NCBI RefSeq assembly: GCF_021172165.1
Contig: NZ_CP089096.1
Span: 1,364,001-1,428,000 of the forward strand
Length of the DNA: 64,000 bases
Direction of reading: 5' to 3'
From: Flavobacterium channae
GTDB taxonomy: Bacteria > Bacteroidota > Bacteroidia > Flavobacteriales > Flavobacteriaceae
Shown piece by piece: positions 26,341 through 35,383 of this stretch (its first letter is position 1; each line of letters starts with the position of its first letter). Under the pieces are notes generated by a model. That model saw only the letters and a list, made by a program, of their open reading frames with translations, was not told the DNA's origin and did not search any database. The translations under genes were made by a program, and so were the position numbers.

Positions 26341-27198
26341 TTAAAGGACCATTTTTTCAATTGGACAAACTAAAATACCTTCGGCTCCAGCTTCTTTTAA
26401 CTGATCTATGACTTCCCAAAATTGATCTTCATCGATAACAGAATGTACGCTACTCCAACCATCTTCTGCTAAAGGCATAACTGTTGGACTTTTTAAAACA
26501 GGGAGAATTTTGCTGATTTCTGAAATTTTATCATTGGGTACATTCATCAAAATATATTTTGATTTTCTTGATTGCAAAACCGATTGGATTCTAAATTGTA
26601 ATTTGGATAAAACTTGTTTGGCTTCTTCCGAAATTTGAGGAGAAACAGCTAATACGGCTTCGCTTTTTAGAATCACTTCGACTTCTTTTAAACCGTTTTT
26701 AAATAAGGTACTTCCGCTGGAAACGATATCTACAATCGCATCAGAAAGTCCGATATTTGGTGCAATTTCAACCGAGCCTGAAATTTGGTGAATATCTACG
26801 GAAATTCCTTTAGAAGAAAAATAATCTACTACGGTTTTTGGATAAGAAGTAGCTACTCGTAATCCGTTTAAATCTTGAATGGAATTGTAGTTGAAATTCT
26901 TTGGAACCGCTACCGAAACTTTGCATTTTGAAAATCCTAATTTCTCAGCAATTTGAATATTTTGCCCTTTTTCAACTAGAAGATTATCACCAACAATAGC
27001 AATATCAACTACACCATCAATCAAATATTGTGGAATATCGGAATTACGTAAATAATACACTTCTAAAGGAAAATTGGAAGCGGTAACTTTTAATTGGTCA
27101 TTACCATTATACACTGAAATTCCGCAATCTTTTAAGATTTGGATACTTTCATCGTGAAGTCGACCTGATTTTTGAATAGCAATTTTTAACGTGTTCAT
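26341..27198 (-). CDS. hisG: ATP phosphoribosyltransferase, long form
   Basis: A 285-residue long-form HisG: two periplasmic-binding-protein-like catalytic lobes (KIAIQKSGRLHDESI, then VATSYPKTVVDYF and SDAIVDIVSSGSTLF with the PRPP loop) and a C-terminal ~75-residue ACT-like regulatory domain (MNVPNDKISEISKILPVL). It does not need HisZ and should be feedback-inhibited by histidine. It is the first structural gene of the operon, 125 bp after the leader peptide stop. Confidence 0.96.
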   Translation of the reverse strand: MNTLKIAIQKSGRLHDESIQILKDCGISVYNGNDQLKVTASNFPLEVYYLRNSDIPQYLIDGVVDIAIVGDNLLVEKGQNIQIAEKLGFSKCKVSVAVPKNFNYNSIQDLNGLRVATSYPKTVVDYFSSKGISVDIHQISGSVEIAPNIGLSDAIVDIVSSGSTLFKNGLKEVEVILKSEAVLAVSPQISEEAKQVLSKLQFRIQSVLQSRKSKYILMNVPNDKISEISKILPVLKSPTVMPLAEDGWSSVHSVIDEDQFWEVIDQLKEAGAEGILVCPIEKMVL

Positions 27199-27260
27199 TT
27201 TAATTTTATTTAATTTTAAAATGAGTACACCAAGAAGTTTTTTAAAAAATGCTTACCAAC

Positions 27261-27291
27261 AAAAAACCCGCTTGATGTACTCAAACGGGTT
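27261..27291 (-). terminator. his attenuator terminator, with antiterminator pairing
   Basis: On the minus strand AACCCGTTTGA (27281-27291) pairs with TCAAGCGGGTT (27265-27275), an 11-bp stem with one G-U and a GTACA loop, followed by a T run to 27261. The 5' arm segment CGTTTGAG (27280-27287) can instead pair over 8 bp with CTCAAGCG (27330-27337) inside the leader peptide codons. A ribosome stalled at the His codons would leave that segment free; one at the stop codon would cover it. Confidence 0.85.
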
Positions 27292-27323
27292 AATTGATTA
27301 TATGGATTAATTACATAGCATCA

Positions 27324-27374
27324 TTACTTCGCTTGAGCGGAGGTATGATGATGATGTAATTGATTTAAAAACAT
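27324..27374 (-). CDS. hisL: his operon leader peptide
   Basis: A 16-codon frame ATG to TAA encodes MFLNQLHHHHTSAQAK, with four consecutive CAT His codons at 27345-27356. It starts about 18 nt after the predicted transcription start and is followed by a strong terminator 33 nt downstream of its stop. Four adjacent His codons in a short frame directly before a his operon terminator are the signature of ribosome-mediated attenuation. It is too short for usual gene finding. Confidence 0.88.
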   Translation of the reverse strand: MFLNQLHHHHTSAQAK

Positions 27375-27398
27375 AGTTTTTGTTGTTATTTAACTCTG

Positions 27399-27431
27399 CA
27401 AAGTTAACGACTAATTTTTCGAATAAACAAA
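27399..27431 (-). promoter_or_regulatory. Promoter of the his operon
   Basis: On the minus strand TTTG (27428-27431) and TAACTTTG (27399-27406) are spaced by 21 bp. Transcription would start near 27392, 18 nt before the leader peptide ATG. Confidence 0.75.
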
Positions 27432-27456
27432 ATGTTTTTGAAATTTTATATTTTGT

Positions 27457-27957
27457 TTAGTGATCATCGTCGTGTGTTTCAGCTTCTTCTGTTTCTACTG
27501 AAGTATTGTTAACACTAACATTTTCTCTAATTTCTGTATGACGAATTTCGCCTCCAGAAGTTCCAACATATTTAGACAAAACAGCTGATCCAATTGCAAA
27601 AACAAACACAACATAAGAAATTAGTGCTGCTTTTGCGTGATTTTTTAAATTAGTAACCAATCCTGCAATTGAAAGTATTCCTAGTGCATAAAGTACTTTC
27701 ATAAACGTTTCAGCAATTTCTTCGTGTTCGTGAATTATATCGTGAGAAATACCTAATTCTTCTACAATTTCCTCTGCTCCTTCTCCTGTCATCATAGTAG
27801 CTTTTGCCATAATCATACAAAAGATAAAAATTACATAAGCCGTATTGACTAAAACTGTTTGCTTTTTGAATATTCCATAAGCTAAAATTCCTATTCCAAA
27901 GAATAACCCGATAATTGGAAAATGGTTAAAAACCATGTGTAAATGCGCTTGATTCAT
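27457..27957 (-). CDS. DUF2231-like membrane protein with His-rich tail
   Basis: A 166-residue protein with four membrane segments. The N-terminal LHMVFNHFPIIGLFFG resembles the DUF2231 entry motif, and the C-terminus ends HDDDH. His and Asp clusters (HDIIHEHEE near 73-81) could bind a metal. It is the last gene of the RND efflux operon, 12 bp after the adaptor gene, so a link with metal efflux is likely but unproven. Confidence 0.7.
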   Translation of the reverse strand: MNQAHLHMVFNHFPIIGLFFGIGILAYGIFKKQTVLVNTAYVIFIFCMIMAKATMMTGEGAEEIVEELGISHDIIHEHEEIAETFMKVLYALGILSIAGLVTNLKNHAKAALISYVVFVFAIGSAVLSKYVGTSGGEIRHTEIRENVSVNNTSVETEEAETHDDDH

Positions 27958-27969
27958 AGTTTTAATATT

Positions 27970-29085
27970 TTAATTAGTTAAATCGAAAACACCTTTTGTC
28001 AAAATTTTCGAATTTTCATTAATCATCTCATTTGGGATAATTTCCACAAATTGTTCAGATGTTTCTCCAATCGTAACTAGGGTTTTCTTAAATGTATAAT
28101 TTCCTTTTTGTTCTTTTAATAAAAGTATGAAATTCTTTTCATTTTCAGTAATTAAAGCATCATGTGGAATGGCTAAACCTTTTTTAGAATGCGTAACTAT
28201 TCCGGCTTCAACAAACATTCCAGAAAGCAATTTGGCCTTATCAGCAGCGTTTAAAACTCCGAAAACAGAAATCGTACGATCTTTATTTTCTATTGATTTT
28301 CCTACTAATTGCACACTTGAAGTATAGTGACTTTTACTTGCTTCAGGAATTGTAAAATTGATTTTTTGACCTTCTTTTACATTCAAAATGTCTTTTTCAA
28401 AAATGCTCAAATTCAAATGTAAATAATTGGTATCCACAACTTCTAGAATAACATCTGAAGGCGACATGAACATTCCCACATTTGCATTCATAACTGTAAT
28501 ATCACCAGAAATTGGTGATGCTAACGTAATTACAGAAGTAAATTTTCCTTTTTCAACTTTTGCAGGACTAATGTTCAATAACAGTAATTTCTCTTTTAAT
28601 CCTTGATACATTCCTTTTGCTTGGCGATAATCACTTTCTGCTTTTAAATAGTTCTTTTGCGATGTAATCTTTTCATTAAACAAAGTTTTCTGACGTTCAA
28701 ACTCCGATTTTAAATAATTGATTTGCTCGGCAACTTCAACATATTCTTTCTGAATATCTAAATATTCTGTGTTTTCTAATGTAATTAAAGCTTGTCCTTT
28801 TCTTACTTTATCACCAACTAACAATGAAGTTGATTTTACATAACCACCAATAAAAGGCGTTATTTTAGCACGATATTGTGGCGGAACATCTATTTTTCCT
28901 GAACATTTGATAGTTGCATCAAAATCTTGAGTTGAAGGTGTTTCAACTTGCATTCCTGAAGACTTGAATTGCTCTTCAGTAACAGTAATTATTCCATCAT
29001 CTTGAGTGGTTTGTTCGACTTCTTTTTCTTTATTACAAGAAACAGTTAACAGAACTAAGGCTAATATTGAAAATATATTTTTCAT
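27970..29085 (-). CDS. Heavy-metal RND efflux periplasmic adaptor (CusB/CzcB-like)
   Basis: A 371-residue membrane-fusion protein with a lipoprotein signal (ILALVLLTVSCNKEKE, Cys17), a lipoyl-like segment (GGYVKSTSLLVGDKVRKGQALITLEN), a helical hairpin (about 120-180) and a beta-barrel (ITVMNANVGMFMSPSDVILEV). It would bridge the RND pump and the outer-membrane channel in the periplasm. No N-terminal Met-rich CusB motif is visible, so the metal is not settled. Confidence 0.9.
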   Translation of the reverse strand: MKNIFSILALVLLTVSCNKEKEVEQTTQDDGIITVTEEQFKSSGMQVETPSTQDFDATIKCSGKIDVPPQYRAKITPFIGGYVKSTSLLVGDKVRKGQALITLENTEYLDIQKEYVEVAEQINYLKSEFERQKTLFNEKITSQKNYLKAESDYRQAKGMYQGLKEKLLLLNISPAKVEKGKFTSVITLASPISGDITVMNANVGMFMSPSDVILEVVDTNYLHLNLSIFEKDILNVKEGQKINFTIPEASKSHYTSSVQLVGKSIENKDRTISVFGVLNAADKAKLLSGMFVEAGIVTHSKKGLAIPHDALITENEKNFILLLKEQKGNYTFKKTLVTIGETSEQFVEIIPNEMINENSKILTKGVFDLTN

Positions 29086-29094
29086 TTGAATTTT

Positions 29095-32000
29095 TTATAA
29101 ATTGATATAGTTTAAATCTAATTGAGTTTTATTGAATTGGATAACAGCATCTAAATAATCAACTTGAATTGTAGCTGCATTTTCTAAACTTAAGATGTAC
29201 TGAAAAAAGTCGATTTCTCCGTGTTTATAACTGCTATTGGCTACTTTGATAATTTCTTCTGAAACTTTTTTACCGTATTGATTATAATAATCTATAGCTT
29301 GCTGATAAATTTTCAACTCATCTTGTTTTTGCTTAATATAAGCATCTATCTTGGTTTCTTCATTTAGTTTTTGCTGTTCCCAAGCTTGAGTTTCAAGTTT
29401 TGCAACTTTAGATTTTGCAATGTTTCCATTGAATAAAATAGGAACTGATAAACCTACTTGAAAACCATACAAAGATTGTGAAAGTCCACTGTTTCTTCCT
29501 TGAAAATATTCTAAATTCAAATCGGGTAACCAATTCTGTTTTTGTAAACTTTCTTTAGACTTATATTCTTTTGTAATATTCTCTAAATAAGTAGTATAAA
29601 CATCTTTACTTGAAGTATTTTTAAAAGTATTTAAAATTTCCAATTCTGTAGTTTTAATATCAATTTTACTATCCGATTGAATCAAAGATTGTAACAATTC
29701 CAATTGAGCCGATTTTGCATTATCAATTTGAAATAACTTGGTTCTAATTTGTCTGTATTTTGCTTCAGCCGTAATTTTTTCAAGATAATTAGTTTCACCT
29801 AATTCAAAACGTCTGTCGCTTGCTTTGGAGAAATTTTGGTACAAACTATCAAGATATTTATATAATTTCTCCTGATGTTTTAAATACACAATCTCGTAAT
29901 AGGCTTTAGAAACTTCTAGTGATAACTTTGTTTTTTGAATTTCAAAACTAGATTTTTCTTTTTCGTAAGCTGCTTTATAGACTTTTCGTTGCGCTCCATA
30001 AACCGTTGGAAAAGCAAAGCTTTGTTGTGCTCCAAAAACTTTTAAAGGCTCATTATTTAAAGCCAAATTATTTTGGTCATAACTATAATAAATATTGGTT
30101 TTATCGAAATCATATCCCAATTTGATAGCTTCTTTAGCTTTATCAACTTGTAACTGACCTGATTTGATATTTTTATTATTGGCAATTGCTTTTGAAACCA
30201 AACTATCTAGTTCGGCAGTATTTTGTTGTCCAAAACTTAAAAATGAACTGAACATTAATACAATGATTAAAGAACTATTTTTCAACTTTTTAAAGCTAAG
30301 TTTCTTTTCTTCTTTCTCGTCATAAACTTTAAATAAAACTGGCAAAACTATCAAAGTTAGAATTGTTGCCGTAATCAACCCACCAATTACAACGGTAGCA
30401 AGCGGACGCTGAACTTCTGCTCCTGCTCCTGCTGAAACTGCCATTGGCAAAAAGCCTAATGCTGCTGCAGCTGCTGTTAATAATACCGGACGAAGTCTAT
30501 CTGATGTTCCTTTTAAAATTAGTTCATTCATATTTGGATATTTTCCACTATGTTTTAATTCTTTAAAATGCTCAATTAATACAATTCCGTTAAGAACGGC
30601 AATACCAAAAAGTGCAATAAAACCAACTCCTGCTGATATACTAAAAGGTAAGTCGCGAATCCAAAGGAATAAAATACCACCAACTGCAGACAATGGAATT
30701 GCAGAATAAACCATTAAAGCCTCTTTGATAGAACCAAATGCAAAATGCAATAACACAAAAATTAAGAATAACGCAATTGGCACAGCAATCAACAATCGAG
30801 CTTTAGCACTTTCTAAATTTTCAAATTGACCGCCATAAGTTACACGATAACCAGGAGGTAATTTGATGTCGCGATCGATAATTTTACGAACATCATCAAC
30901 AACACTTTGTAAATCTCTATTTCTAACATTAATTCCTACAGTAATTCTACGATTGGTATTGTCTCTCGAAATTTTGGCTGGACCTTCTGTATAATTGATG
31001 TTTGCTAATTCACGCAACGGAATTTGATCGCCACTTGGAGTTGAAACATATAAATTTCGTAAATCTTCAATATCTGTTCTATTGGTTTTATCCAAACGAA
31101 TTACCATATCAAATCGTTTTTCACCTTCAAACACATTTCCAACAATTTTTCCAGCAAATCCTAATGCAATCATATCGTTTAAATCTGAAATATTCAAACC
31201 ATAACGAGCGATTTTACTTCTATCGTACTGAACAAACATTTGTGGTAAACCTTCCGTTTTTTCAATAATAATATCCGAAGCGCCTTCTACATTTCGAATC
31301 GCTTTTTCAACTTCTTGTGCTTTTTTTGCCAAAATATTCAAATCTTCACCAAAAATTTTGATTGCTACATCTGAACGCGAACCAGAAATCAATTCGTTAA
31401 AACGCATTTCTATAGGTTGTGTAAATTCAATTTCCATATTTGGAATTTGTTTTTCAATAGCTGTTTTAATTTTATCAGCTAATTCATCTTTCGAATCCGC
31501 AGAAACCCATTCTGATTTAGGTTTTAACTTGATGATTACATCACTTTCTTCCATACTCATAGGATCTGTTGGAACTTCGGCTGCACCAATTCTACTCACA
31601 ACTTGTTCTGCTTCTGGAAAGTTTTTCAAAATGATTTTTTCAATTTTAGTAGTGGTTTCAATAGTTTTACTTAGAGAAGTTCCCGTTTTTAAAACAGGTT
31701 GGATAACAAAATCTCCTTCATCTAATTGCGGAATAAATTCGCCACCCATAGTTGAGAATAAAGCAATTGCCATAAAAAGCAAAGCAATAGCAGTATACAA
31801 CACTTTTTTAGTGTTCTGTAAAGCCCATTTTATAACTGGTAAATACCAAGAATTTAGTTTATTAATCAACCGATGAGATAACGAATTTAAATTCTCTTCT
31901 TTTGGTTTTAAAAACAATGAAGCAGCTACTGGAACATAAGTAAAACAAAACAACATAGCTCCTAATAGTGCGAAACTAAAAGTCATTGCCATTGGTTTAA

Positions 32001-33432
32001 ACATTTTACCTTCTACTCCAGAAAGTGATAATATGGGAATGAATACAATTAAAATTATCAGCTGACCAAAAACAGCCGAATTCATCATTTTAGACGCACT
32101 TTTATAAGTGATTTGATCGATTTCTAATTGTCTATCAGTTTTATTTAATCCTACTAAATGACTTGATTTATTAGCAATTTGAAAAGCAATAAATTCGACA
32201 ATGATTACTGCTCCATCAATGATGATTCCAAAATCTATTGCTCCTAAACTCATTAAGTTAGCATCAATTTTGAAAATATTCATAAATGAGATGGCAAACA
32301 ACAGACACAATGGAATTACTGAAGCAACAACTAATCCTGAACGCCAATTACCTAGTAATAGTACTACAACAAAAATTACTATCAAACACCCTAAAATAAG
32401 GTTCTCTGCAACGGTAAATGTTGTTTTACCAACTAATTCGCTTCGTTCTAAAAATCCATTTATGTAAACACCGTCTGGTAACGTTTTTTCTATTTCAGCA
32501 ACTCTATTTTTTACATCTTGAATTACTTTTTTAGAATTACCGTCTTTAAGCATCATGACTTGACCTAATACTTTTTCACCTTCACCATTTCCAGTAATAG
32601 CACCAAAACGATTGGCATGACCAAATTGTACTTTAGCCACATCTTTAATATAAACTGGAGTACCTGAGTCGTTTTTAACTACAATGTTTTCGATATCTTC
32701 AATTGAGTTTACTTTTCCTTCTCCTCTAATAAAATAACTTTCATTAGTTTTTTCAATATATGAACCACCGGCAATGCTATTATTCTTTTCTAAAGCCGTA
32801 AAAACATCAGAAGTAGAAATATTCATTGCTTTTAAACTCGTAGAATTTATAGCAATTTCATATTGTTTAAGATAACCACCCCAAGTATTAATTTCGACAA
32901 CACCTTTAATTCCAGATAATTGTCTTTTAACTACCCAATCTTGAATTGTTCTTAAATCGGTAACGGTATATTGATTTTTAAATTCAGGTTTTACTTCTAA
33001 AGTATATTGATAAATTTCTCCTAAACCCGTTGTAATTGGTCCCATTTCTGGAGTTCCAAAACCTTCAGGAATTTTTTCAGATGCTGATTTAATTTTTTCA
33101 GCAATTAATTGACGTGGCAAATAGGTTCCAATATCATCATCAAAAACAATAGTCACTACAGATAATCCAAACTTTGAAATAGAACGAATTTCGTGTACAC
33201 TAGGCAAATTTGCCATTTCTATTTCTACTGGATACGTAATATATTGCTCAATATCTTGCGTTGAAAGATTTCGAGATGTGGTGATTACTTGAACTTGGTT
33301 ATTGGTTACATCAGGTACGGCTCCAATCGAAATTTGGAAAACAGAAAATATTCCAAATCCGAATACTCCTAATGTAAAAAGGATAATAATGAGTTTGTTT
33401 CTTAAACTAAAAGCAATGATTTTTTCTAACAT
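29095..33432 (-). CDS. CusA/CzcA heavy-metal RND pump fused to a TolC-like outer-membrane factor
   Basis: A 1445-residue protein. Residues 1-~1035 form a complete HME-RND pump with 12 membrane segments (GAIDFGIIIDGAVIIVE in TM4, VPIALFLIFVLLHFAFGSIKE and AGVGFIALFGIAVLNGIVLI in the second half). Residues ~1060-1445 are a TolC/CzcC-like factor with long helices. Between them, residues about 1046-1065 look like a signal peptide (SSLIIVLMFSSFLSFGQQ). Such fusions occur in Bacteroidota. The pump exports a divalent metal or Cu(I) using proton flow; the substrate cannot be chosen from the sequence alone. Confidence 0.93.
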   Translation of the reverse strand: MLEKIIAFSLRNKLIIILFTLGVFGFGIFSVFQISIGAVPDVTNNQVQVITTSRNLSTQDIEQYITYPVEIEMANLPSVHEIRSISKFGLSVVTIVFDDDIGTYLPRQLIAEKIKSASEKIPEGFGTPEMGPITTGLGEIYQYTLEVKPEFKNQYTVTDLRTIQDWVVKRQLSGIKGVVEINTWGGYLKQYEIAINSTSLKAMNISTSDVFTALEKNNSIAGGSYIEKTNESYFIRGEGKVNSIEDIENIVVKNDSGTPVYIKDVAKVQFGHANRFGAITGNGEGEKVLGQVMMLKDGNSKKVIQDVKNRVAEIEKTLPDGVYINGFLERSELVGKTTFTVAENLILGCLIVIFVVVLLLGNWRSGLVVASVIPLCLLFAISFMNIFKIDANLMSLGAIDFGIIIDGAVIIVEFIAFQIANKSSHLVGLNKTDRQLEIDQITYKSASKMMNSAVFGQLIILIVFIPILSLSGVEGKMFKPMAMTFSFALLGAMLFCFTYVPVAASLFLKPKEENLNSLSHRLINKLNSWYLPVIKWALQNTKKVLYTAIALLFMAIALFSTMGGEFIPQLDEGDFVIQPVLKTGTSLSKTIETTTKIEKIILKNFPEAEQVVSRIGAAEVPTDPMSMEESDVIIKLKPKSEWVSADSKDELADKIKTAIEKQIPNMEIEFTQPIEMRFNELISGSRSDVAIKIFGEDLNILAKKAQEVEKAIRNVEGASDIIIEKTEGLPQMFVQYDRSKIARYGLNISDLNDMIALGFAGKIVGNVFEGEKRFDMVIRLDKTNRTDIEDLRNLYVSTPSGDQIPLRELANINYTEGPAKISRDNTNRRITVGINVRNRDLQSVVDDVRKIIDRDIKLPPGYRVTYGGQFENLESAKARLLIAVPIALFLIFVLLHFAFGSIKEALMVYSAIPLSAVGGILFLWIRDLPFSISAGVGFIALFGIAVLNGIVLIEHFKELKHSGKYPNMNELILKGTSDRLRPVLLTAAAAALGFLPMAVSAGAGAEVQRPLATVVIGGLITATILTLIVLPVLFKVYDEKEEKKLSFKKLKNSSLIIVLMFSSFLSFGQQNTAELDSLVSKAIANNKNIKSGQLQVDKAKEAIKLGYDFDKTNIYYSYDQNNLALNNEPLKVFGAQQSFAFPTVYGAQRKVYKAAYEKEKSSFEIQKTKLSLEVSKAYYEIVYLKHQEKLYKYLDSLYQNFSKASDRRFELGETNYLEKITAEAKYRQIRTKLFQIDNAKSAQLELLQSLIQSDSKIDIKTTELEILNTFKNTSSKDVYTTYLENITKEYKSKESLQKQNWLPDLNLEYFQGRNSGLSQSLYGFQVGLSVPILFNGNIAKSKVAKLETQAWEQQKLNEETKIDAYIKQKQDELKIYQQAIDYYNQYGKKVSEEIIKVANSSYKHGEIDFFQYILSLENAATIQVDYLDAVIQFNKTQLDLNYINL

Positions 33433-33460
33433 TTTTAAATTATTTAAAAAATAATAAATA

Positions 33461-33485
33461 CTATTTATCTTGTTATGATAAATAG
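33461..33485. promoter_or_regulatory. Perfect inverted repeat upstream of the RND pump gene
   Basis: CTATTTATC (33461-33469) and GATAAATAG (33477-33485) are perfect inverted copies around TTGTTAT, 29 bp before the pump start codon. It may be an operator or an RNA hairpin in the intercistronic gap. Confidence 0.45.
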
Positions 33486-33529
33486 AATGAACTAATAAAA
33501 ACTCCGTAAAGTCTTTATCTAATTAAATG

Positions 33530-33907
33530 TTAGGCGATTTTAGGCGGTAACCAAATCGAAGTTATCAGATTTGATTTGAATGATTCATTATAAAAGAATT
33601 TCTTTTTACTAGAAATTAAAGGTTTTAATAACTGTATTTGGAAATTATTATTTGAAATGGTAAATAAAACACTTGTTACATTATCAAATGTTTTAAATGG
33701 AAGATCTTGATGCTCCTCTTTATTATTCTCAGCATTTTTAGAATAATGAAGTTTTATGAAATCGATAAATGAAATAGAGTTTGTAGCTTTTTGGTTTTTA
33801 TGAACTTTATAATGCTCTAATAGGTTTGGAACTTTAAATAATTGCCCTATTGATGTGTTTGCACACAAAAAAGTAGTTATTAAAAAAATGGCAATTATAT
33901 TTTTCAT
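33530..33907 (-). CDS. Small exported protein preceding the RND pump
   Basis: A 125-residue protein with a signal peptide (IIAIFLITTFLCANTSIGQ). The mature part has FIDFIKLHYS, then an acidic/His stretch NNKEEHQDLPFKT. Proteins of this outline often lie immediately upstream of CusA-type pumps in flavobacteria and might bind metal in the periplasm, but I know of no assigned function. A TAAGTTTG box at 33929-33936 (minus) fits its promoter. Confidence 0.75.
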   Translation of the reverse strand: MKNIIAIFLITTFLCANTSIGQLFKVPNLLEHYKVHKNQKATNSISFIDFIKLHYSKNAENNKEEHQDLPFKTFDNVTSVLFTISNNNFQIQLLKPLISSKKKFFYNESFKSNLITSIWLPPKIA

Positions 33908-33928
33908 TTTGTAATTAAGCTTTTATTT

Positions 33929-33936
33929 CAAACTTA
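33929..33936 (-). promoter_or_regulatory. -7 box before the small exported protein / RND operon
   Basis: TAAGTTTG on the minus strand, 22 bp before the start codon. The best upstream TTTG is at an unusual spacing (12 bp), so activator dependence is possible. Confidence 0.45.
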
Positions 33937-33985
33937 TAATTTGATTTACAAATTTAAAATAAAAAAATAAAACTTTTCTTAAGTT

Positions 33986-35380
33986 CTACTTAGGATTGTT
34001 ATCATTGAAAATCAATTTGACCTCAGTTCCTAATTCTAAAACACTTGTGATAGCAATTTCAATTTTTAATAACTCACAAAGTCGTTTTACAATTGATAAA
34101 CCTAAACCAGTTCCTTTTATTTCTGGGTGATTGGAAACATCTGAACGATAAAAAGAATTGAATACTTTTTCTAAATTATCTTCTGAAATACCAATTCCGT
34201 TGTCTTTTATTGTAAATACAATATGATTAGAAGAATTATGTAATGATATTTCGATGTTACCTGAATCTTTGGTGTATTTAATAGCATTTGAAATCAGATT
34301 ACTAATAACTATGGAAACCAAATAATTGTCTGAAATCAAATAATAATCGTCGTCAAATTTTGTTTGAATTTTTATCTTTTTAGCTTCAGTTCGTTCAGAA
34401 AAACGAGTTAAGTTATCTAAAACCAGTGCATTTAAGAATATAGACTCTTGTTTTACATTTTGTTTTTGATTTTCAAACCGAGCTAATAAAAGCAACTGAT
34501 CTACCATATGATTTAATCGGTTAACTTCAGAAATACAAAACTGAATTTTATCTTCATATTCTTGTTGATTTCGTGGCTTTCGAATTAACACTTCCATTGT
34601 TCCTTTAATAACTGCTAAAGGTGTTCTTAATTCGTGAGAAGCATCAGATGTAAACTGTTTTTCTCTTTCAATCGCATTTTCGATTCTATCTAATAAATTA
34701 TTGATATTTTGAGATAAAATATACAATTCGTCTTTGTTTTGAGGTAAAGGAATACGAGTTTGCAAGTTATCTTTTGTAATCTTATTAGATGTTTCGATAA
34801 CCGTTCGAATTGGTTGAATGCTTTTACCTGCAAAGAAACGAGCTATTAAGAAAAGTAAAATTAGAATTATAGGAAATGAAATTAATAGAATGTTTTTCAA
34901 AATTAAAACAATCTCAAAATCTTCTAAAGACATAGCCACAACCAAATAACCAACAACTTTATTTTTGTTTATTATTGGTTTTTGAATTTGCCTAATAGCA
35001 ATTTCATTGAGCTTTGTATCTATAAATACTTCATCACTATTTTTATCAGAAAATAATTTTAAATCCGAGTTTTTTAAGTTTGGTGATTTATCTATAATCT
35101 CTTTATTATTATCATAAAACTCAACGAATACAGGATTAACACTAATAGAATTGTGCTCTCTAGCTCTCCATTGATCTACATGAATTAAATAGGTATCATT
35201 TGAATCTGTAGAAACATCATCTAAATGTTTATTTAATTCTTCGTGAATTTCTTCGTTTACATGCTTGCTTACACTTAGTTTTACAATATTGTAAATGAAT
35301 AAAAATACAATTGCAATAAGAATCGAACCACTTAATATGTAGTTAAATGCAATTCTATTTTTAAATGAAAACGAAAACAT
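33986..35380 (-). CDS. Sensor histidine kinase (CusS-like) of the metal-response operon
   Basis: A 464-residue kinase: membrane segment 14-35, a ~120-residue periplasmic sensor region, second membrane segment 158-182, HAMP (about 183-235), HisKA with His249 in SDASHELRTPL, and HATPase_c with DNGIGI and GTGLGLSIVKRL. The arrangement fits CusS/CzcS-type metal sensors. It lies 3 bp after the CDF gene, which separates it from its partner regulator. Confidence 0.92.
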   Translation of the reverse strand: MFSFSFKNRIAFNYILSGSILIAIVFLFIYNIVKLSVSKHVNEEIHEELNKHLDDVSTDSNDTYLIHVDQWRAREHNSISVNPVFVEFYDNNKEIIDKSPNLKNSDLKLFSDKNSDEVFIDTKLNEIAIRQIQKPIINKNKVVGYLVVAMSLEDFEIVLILKNILLISFPIILILLFLIARFFAGKSIQPIRTVIETSNKITKDNLQTRIPLPQNKDELYILSQNINNLLDRIENAIEREKQFTSDASHELRTPLAVIKGTMEVLIRKPRNQQEYEDKIQFCISEVNRLNHMVDQLLLLARFENQKQNVKQESIFLNALVLDNLTRFSERTEAKKIKIQTKFDDDYYLISDNYLVSIVISNLISNAIKYTKDSGNIEISLHNSSNHIVFTIKDNGIGISEDNLEKVFNSFYRSDVSNHPEIKGTGLGLSIVKRLCELLKIEIAITSVLELGTEVKLIFNDNNPK

Positions 35381-35383
35381 AAA

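Noticed and set aside
31358..31876. 172-codon open frame on the plus strand opposite the RND pump gene
   Set aside because: It is antisense to a well-conserved coding region, has no promoter and its composition follows the reverse of the real gene; it is a shadow frame.
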